Source: Candidatus Zixiibacteriota bacterium | GTDB taxonomy: Bacteria; Zixibacteria; MSB-5A5; JAABVY01 | Direction of reading: 5' to 3' | Length of the DNA: 12,413 bases | Assembly (NCBI GenBank): GCA_011777135.1 | Contig: JAABVY010000014.1 | Span: forward strand, 1 to 12,413 | Shown here: positions 1 to 7,314 of the stretch, piece by piece | Layout of the letters: every line of letters begins with the position of its first letter | Position numbering within the stretch: position 1 is the stretch's first letter | Notes under the pieces: generated by a model | Told to the model about the DNA's origin: nothing | The model's database searches: none | What the model saw: the letters and a program-made list of their open reading frames with translations, nothing else | Program-made: the position numbers and the translations under genes

Positions 1-210
1 AAGAATCCTGCTTTGCAGCTTTCGACTGCTCCCTACCGAACACAGGCTCATATTTTTATATGCAACTTCTTTGCGATGCCCCATCAGATGAAATATCGAT
101 ATTCCCAGAATACGGCCGCAATGAAGTGATGTTCTTTCGGGTAGCGAAGCAAGGAAGGCGGCAAGCAGCTTCAGCAATAAAAACTCAATCCCAAGGCGAA
201 GACTCTTCAT
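1..210 (-). CDS. Lipid A biosynthesis acyltransferase (LpxL/HtrB-like), N-terminal part
   Basis: This gene is cut by the left edge; 70 codons are visible, opening at the ATG at 210-208. The protein starts MKSLRLGIEF and continues with a hydrophobic leucine-rich helix (about residues 8-25). It then shows the LPER..LHCGRILG and HRKEVAYKNMSL elements typical of the N-terminus of LpxL/HtrB acyltransferases. In that family these elements precede the catalytic HX4D motif, which would lie beyond the window. Family members are inner-membrane enzymes that move an acyl chain from acyl-ACP onto a lipid A precursor; some relatives acylate other glycolipids. The start lies inside the preceding peptidase gene in another frame (26-bp overlap), so translation is probably coupled. 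No strong Shine-Dalgarno sits at usual spacing; an AGGAG about 26 nt upstream is too far. The family call rests on N-terminal pattern only, so the exact acceptor and acyl chain are unknown. Confidence 0.72.
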   Translation of the reverse strand, partial: MKSLRLGIEFLLLKLLAAFLASLPERTSLHCGRILGISIFHLMGHRKEVAYKNMSLCSVGSSRKLQSRIL

Positions 211-1117
211 AGTCGAAATCCGTACTCTGCAGTTTCTCCTCCTCTTCCCATTTCTTGTAGATATCCTTATTTCTCTTTTTGATCAGGATAAAGCCAAGCA
301 GAAACAGAAGTACGACACCTATCCAGAGGACTATGGGATTTGTTATAATCATAATCCAATGATAATTGCTTTTTAAATGATCCGCAAACATTTTATCGAA
401 TCCCGCAAAATCCGTCCCCAGGACATTGCGGAAAACAGTATTCCGATCCTGGCCTTTCCGAAAGCCATCCAAGAGGCTCTGAAAGGTGTCTTTACCAAAG
501 ACATCGAATATGTACTTCACCGCCAGATACGATTCAGCATAAGCTATTCGAGCTTGAGACGAATTCAGCATATTGACTGCATCTATTTCCCACAGCTCAT
601 AAAGCGAGCCGGTAACCTGGGCGGTAGCGATGGTAATGTCATCGCCAAATCCCCATTGATGCGCAAACATCATGGCGAACCCTTCATCCATAAAACGCGG
701 TATACGCTTGCCATCAACACGTTTATTGATGGCGACATGGGCCAGCTCGTGCCTGATCACCATCTCAAAGGACATGTTCATATTTTTGCCGGATGGAGAG
801 AGAACAGAGATATAGTTTCGAGAGGGTATTGCGACCCCGACGCCCCAATCGGGAATTCCGCCGAAAGCAGCTGTGTCGAAATCATACCTGTTGGCGGCAA
901 TGAATACTCTGATGGTATCGGTGATTGCTTCTCCCAGAAGCCGCTCCAGATTAGCCTTCGCATCAAGAAGACTAATCCTTGTGCGCTCGAAGAGGTCCCT
1001 GTCGGGCGCCTGTATTTTGAAAATACCTACCTGCTCGTAGGCGCTTGCGCCCAACGATAATAGTAGTAGCAATACAAAGGCACCGATTATATTTCTTACG
1101 TTATTAGAGAACATCAT
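185..1117 (-). CDS. Membrane-anchored peptidase MA-like zinc metallopeptidase
   Basis: The protein has 310 residues. A signal sequence (about 1-26, ending ASA before YEQV) is followed by an extracytoplasmic domain. This domain carries the zinc-peptidase motif HELAH at 123-127 and a downstream MDEGFA element whose E145 is the expected third zinc ligand (gluzincin layout). This matches the peptidase-MA-like domain. A single transmembrane segment (about 257-280) follows, then a short charged cytoplasmic tail (KKRNKD...EEEEK). The catalytic domain should therefore sit in the periplasm, tethered to the inner membrane by its C-terminus. Substrate is unknown. The gene begins 15 bp after cysE and its last 26 bp overlap the start of the acyltransferase gene, which suggests one transcript. 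Two ATGs stand in tandem at the start and the upstream one is used here. All metal-binding residues are present, so it is probably an active peptidase. Confidence 0.8.
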   Translation of the reverse strand: MMFSNNVRNIIGAFVLLLLLSLGASAYEQVGIFKIQAPDRDLFERTRISLLDAKANLERLLGEAITDTIRVFIAANRYDFDTAAFGGIPDWGVGVAIPSRNYISVLSPSGKNMNMSFEMVIRHELAHVAINKRVDGKRIPRFMDEGFAMMFAHQWGFGDDITIATAQVTGSLYELWEIDAVNMLNSSQARIAYAESYLAVKYIFDVFGKDTFQSLLDGFRKGQDRNTVFRNVLGTDFAGFDKMFADHLKSNYHWIMIITNPIVLWIGVVLLFLLGFILIKKRNKDIYKKWEEEEKLQSTDFDYEESSPWD

Positions 1118-1132
1118 TACTATAAAGCAGAA

Positions 1133-1690
1133 TCAGTCATTTGGTTCCTTGGTAGGCAGAAGTGGAATATCGACACGTTTGCCCTCCATTATGACAATCT
1201 TTCCGGGCGAACCGACCACAGTGCAATTATCCGGGACATCATGCATAATTATGAAGGTATTTGCGCCTATCCGTACGTTATTGCCGACATTGAGCGGCCC
1301 GAGAAGCGTTGCTCCGGTGCCCACAAAGACTCTATTACCGAGGGTTGGATGCCGCTTCTTCTTGTGCTTGCCGGTACCTCCCAGAGTAACATTATGGAAC
1401 AGGACGCAGTTGTCTCCAATTTCCGTAGTTTCGCCTATCACCACCCCCATCCCGTGATCTATGAAGAAGCCTCTACCTATAGTCGCCCCGGGATGTATCT
1501 CCACGCCCGTAAAAAATCTCGTCAACTGCGATAAAATACGGGGAATGAGGGGGATATGAGCTCTCCACATGAAATGTGTTATGCGATGTAAAGTGATCGC
1601 CCAGAATCCGGCATAAAACAGGAATTCGATGTTTCTGGCGGCCGGATCATTGCGATAGATCGCTTTTATATCCTCAATTAATGTTTTCAC
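1133..1690 (-). CDS. cysE: Serine O-acetyltransferase, short form
   Basis: The enzyme transfers acetyl from acetyl-CoA to L-serine, giving O-acetylserine, the carbon skeleton for cysteine. The 185-residue protein has a short alpha-helical N-terminus (about 1-60) and a left-handed beta-helix of hexapeptide repeats (about 63-165). Signature stretches are EIHPGATIGRGFFIDHG (64-80), VVIGETTEIGDN, VTLGGTGK and GSPGKIV. H79 matches the catalytic histidine of E. coli CysE (H158). The partner aspartate (D143 in E. coli, in DIHP) is glutamate here (E64 in EIHP), as in many bacterial short forms. It lacks most of the long N-terminal domain of the enterobacterial enzyme, as in Firmicutes CysE. The start is a GTG with only a weak purine-rich stretch before it. 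It sits 15 bp after the AsmA-family gene and 15 bp before the peptidase gene. No cysK lies in the window, so the next pathway step is encoded elsewhere. Confidence 0.92.
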   Translation of the reverse strand: MKTLIEDIKAIYRNDPAARNIEFLFYAGFWAITLHRITHFMWRAHIPLIPRILSQLTRFFTGVEIHPGATIGRGFFIDHGMGVVIGETTEIGDNCVLFHNVTLGGTGKHKKKRHPTLGNRVFVGTGATLLGPLNVGNNVRIGANTFIIMHDVPDNCTVVGSPGKIVIMEGKRVDIPLLPTKEPND

Positions 1691-1705
1691 TCTTTTTGTA
1701 GGGCG

Positions 1706-4114
1706 TTAGTCGTCTTTAAATAGATTATCAAAGAGTTTCTTTCCTTCCTCTTTAAGTTTCTTATCGGCGGATTCCTGCAGCTTTGAACGATCGATCGAGA
1801 ATTTGGGTTCTGTGTAGCTTCCTGTAAGTCTGACCGGGATTGTGATCCGGCCGCTGCCGCCGCCTAAAATCGATTGCAATCCACCCAGCACATCCGTTCC
1901 CAGGTTGGCTCTATCCGTTTCAATGCCAATAGAATAGTCGAGGCTGCCGTCGAAACCGGCGGAACCGTCAATATTCCAGGAGGTATTTCCAATGCTCATA
2001 TTAAAATTATCGAATCGTATTCTGCCGTCTTCAACCCCAAAAGTGTTGTTCAGATTGCGAATCTGCTTTTCCTCGAACGCTTTGAATCCGAGCTGATTTG
2101 CCAGTTTTTCCAGAACTGGAAGGTTCTCTATGCGTCCTTCGCTCATGTTGACCGTGCCGTTTGCAGTCAATGAATCCAGAACTTCCGAGGGCTCTCCGAC
2201 AATACCTGAAAAAGATGAGTTCATCCGAGCTTCCCCAAAAAGTACGTTGTCAAGCGGAGTCATCCGTGACAGGAAACTGTTGATCTGAATGTTATCAGCT
2301 TTGAAATCAACTTGAAACTCAGGATTATAAAAATCCTCATAATCCATGATAGCCTCACCCTCGGCAGTGCCATCATATAAACTCGCACGCAAATTAGCGA
2401 GGTGCAGGATGTTATCCCGATAATCAAGGCTGCCGGTGAAATTCTCGAATTCTACATTTGAATAAGTTCCCCTATCAATCCGCAGACTGCCCAGAGCGGT
2501 AAAATCGGGAAGCCCTTCCACCTCTGCCGTGGCTTCAGTGCCGGGTACCACCCTGGCAGTATCCCAGGGCATCATCTCCTGAAGTTCATCCAGATTAAGG
2601 TACTCGGCATTGAGCTCAAAATTTATAGTCGGTTCGTATTTATTGGATTCTGGATCGGCCAAAAACGGTATCATGTTTTTCATTGTGCCGTCGAGAGCAA
2701 AGCGGGAATTTCCTATTTCCGCTTCCATATGTTCAAGGTTGATATCTCTTTGCCGAAAACCGAGTTCCATATCGACCTCTTCAACCTTCTGCTCGAGGTC
2801 AGCATGCAAAAGAATCAGGTCCTCGAGTACTATCCCACCGTCCACCACCGTGGAAACCGGATTTTTCAAATCGCTGGTGATATTGAGTTGGCCGTATAGA
2901 CGTCCTGAAAGCTCATTAATGTCTTCCGTATAGTCTTTGAAAGTCCGAAGATTGATGCTCATCGAAATATCGGCGTTGATCACAGGTTCAACGATATTCA
3001 TTACAAATACTTTCAATGAGAATGGTTCCCCGGCAAAAGTACAATTTTCGAAAAGAATGTTGGCCGCTTTCTGCTTAAGATTGATTTCGCCCGATTCGAC
3101 CCTGAAATCGCCATCCACCCGCCGACTGGAAAATACGACTTTGTCAAAAGAAATCCTGCCGGAAACATCAAGCTCGTCGGACTTGCTTAGAGGTCCCTGT
3201 ACTGAGGCTGTGGCAAACATATCACCGCTGCCCTCCAGATCGTTTATGGCAGGGCTCAGATCAGGCGGAACGAGGCTTAGCAATTGCTCAACCGAAAAGC
3301 GCTTGGTTCTGAAATCCAGATTGCAGGTCGGCTCGCTCATCAAAGACGTGAACTTACCGGTAATCTGCCCCTGCAGCTCTGCCAGGCGGATATCTATCTT
3401 CTCGATCTCAAGAATATCGGCTCGGGCATATAGTTTCATCTGCATGTCGGCATCAAGAGTCAGGTGCGGAAACTCTATTTCTTTCTCGGGATTGCTTACG
3501 ATTATATTGTCTATTCCAAATTGACCCTGCGCATAGTAGGCATCTTCGAACCCATTCTTTTTGAGTTCAGTGTTCAGGCTCATGCCGTCGAGGCTGAACG
3601 TATATCCCGAGGAGTCATCATAAAAATTCAGCCGCGAATTTTCTACACTCAGCTTGTGGAACAGAAATGGAATCGAAGTTGCACCCTTCGCAGGTTCCAC
3701 CTGTTCCTCTTCGGCCTGACCCAGATCCTCGAAGTTCAGCTTGCCGTCCTGAGCACGTTCCAGATTGATCATGAGACCATCCAGAATAATTTTTGTAAAC
3801 TCGAAATTTCCGCTGATGAGCGGCCACAGCTTCAGCTTTACATCGAGTTTGTCCAGAACAAAAAACTCATCGCTGGAAAAGCCGGACAGGTTTTGTACCA
3901 CCAGGCTGTCGAGCTCTAGACCGATGCCGCCCCAGATGGATACTGATGCCTGCTTGACCGTTACCGGCCGATTCAAGGATTTTTGCAGATTTTCAACAAT
4001 CAGAGCCTGCACTTTTTCAGCAGGAAAGAAGATCTTGATTGCAGCAACCAAAAGCAGGGCCAGCACCAATATAATTGATACTACCCAGATCAGAATTTTC
4101 AAACCCTTCGACAC
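1706..4114 (-). CDS. AsmA-family envelope protein
   Basis: A large protein of 802 residues from this start. It has one N-terminal transmembrane helix (about 4-26, rich in I, L and V) and then a long periplasmic region of beta-strand-rich repeats. The AsmA N-terminal pattern follows the helix: FFPAEKVQALI, a LNRPVTV element, then GIGLELDSLVVQN and KLKLWPL. The C-terminal AsmA-like region (about 540-775) ends in IPVRLTGSYTEPKFSID, which is typical, followed by a lysine-rich tail. AsmA-like proteins are related to TamB and bridge-type lipid transporters, and are thought to help move phospholipid to the outer membrane; that role is inferred from the family. The GTG at 4114-4112 is preferred because GAGGGAG stands 5 nt upstream. 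An in-frame GTG at 4132 would add six residues but lacks a comparable site. The spacer to the upstream hydrolase gene is 61 bp from this start, or 43 bp from the GTG at 4132. Confidence 0.85.
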   Translation of the reverse strand: MSKGLKILIWVVSIILVLALLLVAAIKIFFPAEKVQALIVENLQKSLNRPVTVKQASVSIWGGIGLELDSLVVQNLSGFSSDEFFVLDKLDVKLKLWPLISGNFEFTKIILDGLMINLERAQDGKLNFEDLGQAEEEQVEPAKGATSIPFLFHKLSVENSRLNFYDDSSGYTFSLDGMSLNTELKKNGFEDAYYAQGQFGIDNIIVSNPEKEIEFPHLTLDADMQMKLYARADILEIEKIDIRLAELQGQITGKFTSLMSEPTCNLDFRTKRFSVEQLLSLVPPDLSPAINDLEGSGDMFATASVQGPLSKSDELDVSGRISFDKVVFSSRRVDGDFRVESGEINLKQKAANILFENCTFAGEPFSLKVFVMNIVEPVINADISMSINLRTFKDYTEDINELSGRLYGQLNITSDLKNPVSTVVDGGIVLEDLILLHADLEQKVEEVDMELGFRQRDINLEHMEAEIGNSRFALDGTMKNMIPFLADPESNKYEPTINFELNAEYLNLDELQEMMPWDTARVVPGTEATAEVEGLPDFTALGSLRIDRGTYSNVEFENFTGSLDYRDNILHLANLRASLYDGTAEGEAIMDYEDFYNPEFQVDFKADNIQINSFLSRMTPLDNVLFGEARMNSSFSGIVGEPSEVLDSLTANGTVNMSEGRIENLPVLEKLANQLGFKAFEEKQIRNLNNTFGVEDGRIRFDNFNMSIGNTSWNIDGSAGFDGSLDYSIGIETDRANLGTDVLGGLQSILGGGSGRITIPVRLTGSYTEPKFSIDRSKLQESADKKLKEEGKKLFDNLFKDD

Positions 4115-4150
4115 AAGCTCTCCCTCTTTCACTTATAAGGTTTTCTTATC

Positions 4151-4162
4151 TATACCGGTATA
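4151..4162. repeat. 12-bp perfect palindrome TATACCGGTATA
   Basis: The bases TATACCGGTATA read the same on both strands. They lie in the spacer between the UPF0173 hydrolase gene and the AsmA-family gene. About 10 bp further downstream on the minus strand is a second small inverted repeat (ATAAG, 5-nt loop, CTTAT, at 4135-4149). These could be a regulator site or mRNA structure before the AsmA-family start. No T-run follows, so a terminator is not indicated. A 12-bp palindrome can also arise by chance in a window of this size. Confidence 0.4.
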
Positions 4163-4175
4163 CAGAGCACGCAAT

Positions 4176-4850
4176 CTAAAGTTGCGTCTCGTCGCCCACA
4201 CCCAGAATAATAACTTCGGAGCCCTTGACCTTCTTCTGGAACTCCTCCGGATCGGCAGCGATCAGGTCAAAGGTGTTGTAATGCATCGGGATAACCTTCT
4301 TGGGCTTGATGAAATCCGCAGCCCGAACTGCATCATCGATACCCATGGTAAAATTATCGCCGATCGGCAGCATGGCAAGGTCGATACCCTCTTCCCCGAT
4401 CAGCTGCATATCCATAAAAAGCCCGGTATCCCCGGCGTGATAGATCTTTTTGCCATCCATTGTGATTATAAAACCGCAGGGGCTGCCGCCGATATCGAAA
4501 TCCGACTCACCATCCGAGAAGCCGTGATGAGCGATTGTCAGCTTCACCCTTCCGAATGGAAAATCGTGTCCGCCGCCGATATGCATGTTATGGGCATTCA
4601 GACCTTTCCGGGCGGCATAAGCGGCCACCTCGTTGGGGCCGATAACAAGGGCGTCATTATTCTTGGCAATTTTCTCTGTATCACCCCAGTGATCGCCGTG
4701 ACCGTGGGTCACCAGGACAAAATTGGCTTCAACATCCTCCGGAGCGGTCTTGGCCTTGGGATTGCCGCTCAGGAAGGGATCGATGATTAGATTATTTTTA
4801 CCGTCGGAGATCGTAAAACAGGAATGACTGAGATAGGTAATCGTAAGCAT
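4176..4850 (-). CDS. UPF0173 metal-dependent hydrolase (metallo-beta-lactamase fold)
   Basis: The 224-residue protein covers the whole metallo-beta-lactamase fold. Metal ligands visible are H49, H51, D53 and H54 in THGHGDHWGD, H108/H109 in AHHG, D141 in HAGDTG and H190 in PMHYNTF. The LPIGDNFTMG segment (161-170) is a hallmark of the UPF0173 group (YtkL-like, distant from UlaG lactonases). It is expected to be a soluble cytoplasmic hydrolase; no signal peptide is present. The natural substrate of this group is not established. A strong Shine-Dalgarno (AGGAGG, 4 nt before ATG) and a candidate promoter in the 123-bp spacer suggest it heads a transcription unit that continues into the AsmA-family gene and beyond. 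Nothing in the sequence ties its chemistry to its neighbours. Confidence 0.9.
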   Translation of the reverse strand: MLTITYLSHSCFTISDGKNNLIIDPFLSGNPKAKTAPEDVEANFVLVTHGHGDHWGDTEKIAKNNDALVIGPNEVAAYAARKGLNAHNMHIGGGHDFPFGRVKLTIAHHGFSDGESDFDIGGSPCGFIITMDGKKIYHAGDTGLFMDMQLIGEEGIDLAMLPIGDNFTMGIDDAVRAADFIKPKKVIPMHYNTFDLIAADPEEFQKKVKGSEVIILGVGDETQL

Positions 4851-4898
4851 TAGTCCTCCTTTGACATTACTTTCCTTACTTCGATGATTCTAAGTATA

Positions 4899-4926
4899 AT
4901 TCTATAAATTGTGCTGCGGTTGTCAA
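4899..4926 (-). promoter_or_regulatory. Candidate sigma70-type promoter for the UPF0173 hydrolase unit
   Basis: On the minus strand a consensus -35 box TTGACA (4926-4921) is followed after 16 bp by TAGAAT (4904-4899) as a -10 box. Transcription would start near 4892, leaving a leader of about 42 nt that carries the AGGAGG site. It sits in the largest intergenic gap of the window (123 bp), as expected for the head of a new unit. This is a motif match only; promoters of this lineage may differ from the E. coli consensus. Confidence 0.45.
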
Positions 4927-4973
4927 TATATTATTGATCTGGAATTATTGTATGCTGCAATGATGCATGAAGG

Positions 4974-6068
4974 CTAAACTTTGACTTCCTTGATAATCCC
5001 CCCGCTCAAAACCACGTCCTGGTTGTAAAATACAGCCGATTGGCCGGGGGTTATAGAAGCCACAGGTTCGGAAAGGCTGACTTCGCATTCATGATCCTGG
5101 AGTACATCAAGTTTGACAGAAAATTCACGCGGAGTGTACCTGATTTTCACCATGCAGTTTATGATCTTCCCTGGCTCGGGGATGGAGACCCAATTCATAT
5201 CATTTACGATGAAACTCGAGGCCTTGATATTCTCGGCCCTGGCAACCTGAATAGTATTATTCTCCGGATCGATCTTCTTGACATAGACAGGCTCACCCAG
5301 GGCGATATTCAGCCCGCGTCTCTGGCCCACAGTGTAATTCTGGACACCATTATGCTCGCCGACTTCATTACCCTCTTCATCGATAATAGGTCCCGGTTTC
5401 GGCTCGAGTTTGGCGTAGTCTCTCAGGAAACGACGGTAGTTATTGTCGGTTACAAAACAAATTTCCCGGGATTCTGGATTCTCGGCTGTTCGAAGACCGT
5501 ATTCCCGCGCCAGCTGCCGGACGCGTTTTTTCGTCATCTTACCAATCGGGAAAAGTGTACGGGAAAGAGATTCCTGGTCGAGGCCCCAGAGAAAATAAGA
5601 CTGGTCGCGCTTCTGATCCAGACCTTTCTTGAGAACCCAGCGGCCTGATTTGGGATAGAATTCCACCTGCGCATAATGGCCCGTAGCCAGGAAATCCGCA
5701 CCCATACTGCGCACTTTGTCGAGAAGCAGGTCCCATTTAATCCGGGTATTGCAAACCACACATGGATTAGGCGTGCGTCCTTTCTTATATTCTTCCACAA
5801 AATCGGCTATAACCGATTCCTTGAAATCCTCGGATAAGTTGAGAACATGATGCGGGATATTATATTTTGCACAAACCGCCCGGGCGCCCTCTATAAGATT
5901 AATATTGCAACATCCGGAATTGGTATTAATCCCAGCTCCCACATCGGCATAGTCCCAGAGCTTCATGGTCACCCCGAAAACATTGAAGCCCTGCTGCTGG
6001 AGAAGTATTGCCGAGAGTGAGGAATCGACACCTCCCGACATTGCTACCGCCACCGTTTTTTTAACCAT
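4974..6068 (-). CDS. mnmA: tRNA-specific 2-thiouridylase MnmA
   Basis: The enzyme adenylates and then thiolates U34 of the Lys, Glu and Gln tRNAs (s2U), taking sulfur relayed from a cysteine desulfurase. The 364-residue protein is full length. The N-type ATP-pyrophosphatase P-loop SGGVDSS is at 11-17. TPNPCVVCNTRIKW (99-112) holds C106, which aligns with catalytic C102 of E. coli. ATGHYAQ (128-134), the RDQSYFLW tRNA-contact loop (154-161), and C204 in REICFVTD, matching the persulfide-forming E. coli C199, follow. The VGQRRGL element (247-253) and a C-terminal beta-barrel domain (about 290-364) complete the enzyme. C103 and the C53-C54 pair are additional cysteines, also common in non-enterobacterial MnmA. 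The ATG has an AGGA 7 nt upstream. It follows the desulfurase gene by 70 bp on the same strand, which supports a direct desulfurase-to-MnmA sulfur relay. Confidence 0.96.
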   Translation of the reverse strand: MVKKTVAVAMSGGVDSSLSAILLQQQGFNVFGVTMKLWDYADVGAGINTNSGCCNINLIEGARAVCAKYNIPHHVLNLSEDFKESVIADFVEEYKKGRTPNPCVVCNTRIKWDLLLDKVRSMGADFLATGHYAQVEFYPKSGRWVLKKGLDQKRDQSYFLWGLDQESLSRTLFPIGKMTKKRVRQLAREYGLRTAENPESREICFVTDNNYRRFLRDYAKLEPKPGPIIDEEGNEVGEHNGVQNYTVGQRRGLNIALGEPVYVKKIDPENNTIQVARAENIKASSFIVNDMNWVSIPEPGKIINCMVKIRYTPREFSVKLDVLQDHECEVSLSEPVASITPGQSAVFYNQDVVLSGGIIKEVKV

Positions 6069-6093
6069 TTTATTATCCTGAAAAGTATGGCAA

Positions 6094-6114
6094 GTGCTTC
6101 AACGCACGAAGCGC
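6094..6114 (-). other. Small hairpin in the desulfurase-mnmA spacer
   Basis: In the 70-bp gap, GTGCTTC (6094-6100) can pair with GAAGCGC (6108-6114) across a 7-nt loop; one of the seven pairs is G-T. No T-tract follows on the minus strand, so it does not look like an intrinsic terminator. It could tune mRNA stability or the ratio of desulfurase to MnmA. Chance is also possible. Confidence 0.25.
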
Positions 6115-6138
6115 CCGCCAATTAAGCCCTGGCTTTTA

Positions 6139-7302
6139 TTACGATTGGTAGAACGGCGACATCATTCTAAGTTTTTCAATAGCCGCCTTCAAAGAATCTA
6201 TAATATAACCAATATCGTCCGGATCATTATCCTTGCCAAATGAAAACCGTATAGCCGACTGCGCCAGTTCCGGCGGAACTCCCATTGCTGTCAGCACATG
6301 TGACGGTTCCAGAGCGCCCGAGGTGCATGCTGACCCGGAGGTCACTCCGATACCCATCATATCCAAATTGAGGATGATGGCTTCGCCTTCAGCGCCCTTA
6401 AAGCATAGGCTGACTGTACCTTTAATCCGATCTTCCTCGGGTCCGTTGAACCTGACATCGGGAATCTCCGCCAGTACTCTCCGGCGGAATTCCTCGGCCA
6501 TACCTGAAATCTTTTTGTCGTTCTCATGCATCTCGGCCTGAGCCAGCTCCATAGCTTTTCCATAACCCACTATTGCCGGGACATTTTCCGTGCCGGCACG
6601 CAGACCCCGCTCATGATGTCCGCCGGTCTGCCAGCGCATTATGCGCGTTCCCTGCCTGACATACAAAATTCCAACTCCTTTTGGGCCATATATCTTATGA
6701 CCCGAAGTGGACATCAACGAAATCGGAGTCTTCTTGAGATCTATTTGTATCTTGCCGGCCGCCTGGACCGCATCAGAGTGGAAGACCACACCCTTCTCCT
6801 GACAGATAGAGGCCAGCTCATCCATCTTTTGAATAGTCCCCACTTCATTGTTGGCATACATGATGGAAACCAGGGTTGTATCTGAACGAATCGCCTTTCT
6901 CAAGTCATCGGGATCGACAAAACCGTACCGGTCAACCGGGAGGTAGCTCACCTCAAAACCATCCTGCTCGAGAAAAGCGAAAGACTCGAGAATTGCATGA
7001 TGTTCGATTTTTGACGTTATTATGTGCTTGCCTTTATCTTTGTGCTCATAAGCCGCGCCTTTAACCGCAAAATTATCCGATTCGGTTCCGCCTGAAGTGA
7101 AGTAAATCTCCTCCGGCAGGCAGTTAAATGCCCCTGCAATAATCTCCCGGGCCCCCTCGATACCTGCTTTGGCCTGTCTTCCGAATTGATGTAGACTGGA
7201 GGCATTACCCCATGCATCACGATAGTAAGGAAGCATAGCCTCAATAACACGCGGGTCGGGAGGCGTGGTGCTGTTGTGATCCAGATATATGAGCTTATCC
7301 AA
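6139..7302 (-). CDS. Cysteine desulfurase, NifS/IscS-type (group I)
   Basis: A PLP enzyme that turns L-cysteine into L-alanine and keeps the sulfur as a persulfide. The 387-residue protein shows LDHNSTTPPDP at the N-terminus, GGTESDN (71-77), the PLP-stacking H101 in IEHHAI, HSDAVQ with D177 binding the PLP nitrogen, the PLP lysine K203 in SGHKIYGPKG, and RAGTEN (235-240). The active-site cysteine C326 lies in the long flexible loop SGSACTSGALEPSHVL, as in group I enzymes that hand sulfur to partners. The start is TTG, two bases after the TGA of the Rrf2 gene. It is supported by a strong GGAGG site 7 nt upstream inside that gene, so the two are translationally coupled. With mnmA next, its main client is probably MnmA; no iscU is near. 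I leave the symbol blank because iscS and its YrvO-like relatives cannot be told apart by eye. Confidence 0.95.
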   Translation of the reverse strand: MDKLIYLDHNSTTPPDPRVIEAMLPYYRDAWGNASSLHQFGRQAKAGIEGAREIIAGAFNCLPEEIYFTSGGTESDNFAVKGAAYEHKDKGKHIITSKIEHHAILESFAFLEQDGFEVSYLPVDRYGFVDPDDLRKAIRSDTTLVSIMYANNEVGTIQKMDELASICQEKGVVFHSDAVQAAGKIQIDLKKTPISLMSTSGHKIYGPKGVGILYVRQGTRIMRWQTGGHHERGLRAGTENVPAIVGYGKAMELAQAEMHENDKKISGMAEEFRRRVLAEIPDVRFNGPEEDRIKGTVSLCFKGAEGEAIILNLDMMGIGVTSGSACTSGALEPSHVLTAMGVPPELAQSAIRFSFGKDNDPDDIGYIIDSLKAAIEKLRMMSPFYQS

Positions 7303-7314
7303 TCTCAGGCCTCC
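7303..7314 (-). promoter_or_regulatory. Ribosome binding site deciding a TTG start
   Basis: GGAGG at 7314-7310 lies within the last codons of the Rrf2 gene and stands 7 nt before the TTG at 7302. It decides the start of the desulfurase, since no ATG or GTG in frame gives the conserved N-terminus with such a site. The arrangement implies coupled translation of regulator and enzyme. Confidence 0.7.

Noticed and set aside
377..1060. A 227-codon open frame on the plus strand
   Set aside because: It lies wholly antisense to the HELAH peptidase gene, has no recognisable domain, and that gene has clear signal, zinc and membrane features.
2937..3919. Plus-strand open frames of 195 and 151 codons
   Set aside because: Both are antisense shadows of the AsmA-family gene, with serine/arginine-rich translations lacking any domain.
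3765..4790. A 341-codon open frame on the plus strand
   Set aside because: It runs antisense across the AsmA-family gene, its spacer and most of the UPF0173 gene. Its translation shows no family pattern, while both minus-strand genes have clear motifs.
4861..4900. A plus-strand TTGACA and TATAAT in the mnmA/UPF0173 spacer
   Set aside because: The two boxes are 28 bp apart, too far for a sigma70 promoter, and no plus-strand gene follows.
4927..4973. Possible terminator after mnmA
   Set aside because: Only a 4-bp TGCA-TCAT-TGCA stem is visible and no T-tract follows on the minus strand.
5040..5648. A 202-codon plus-strand frame within mnmA
   Set aside because: It is antisense to a fully conserved MnmA with intact catalytic residues.
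4974..6068. Extra cysteines of MnmA (C53, C54, C103) as a novel metal site
   Set aside because: CC and NPCxxCN patterns are common in MnmA of many phyla, so they do not stand out here.
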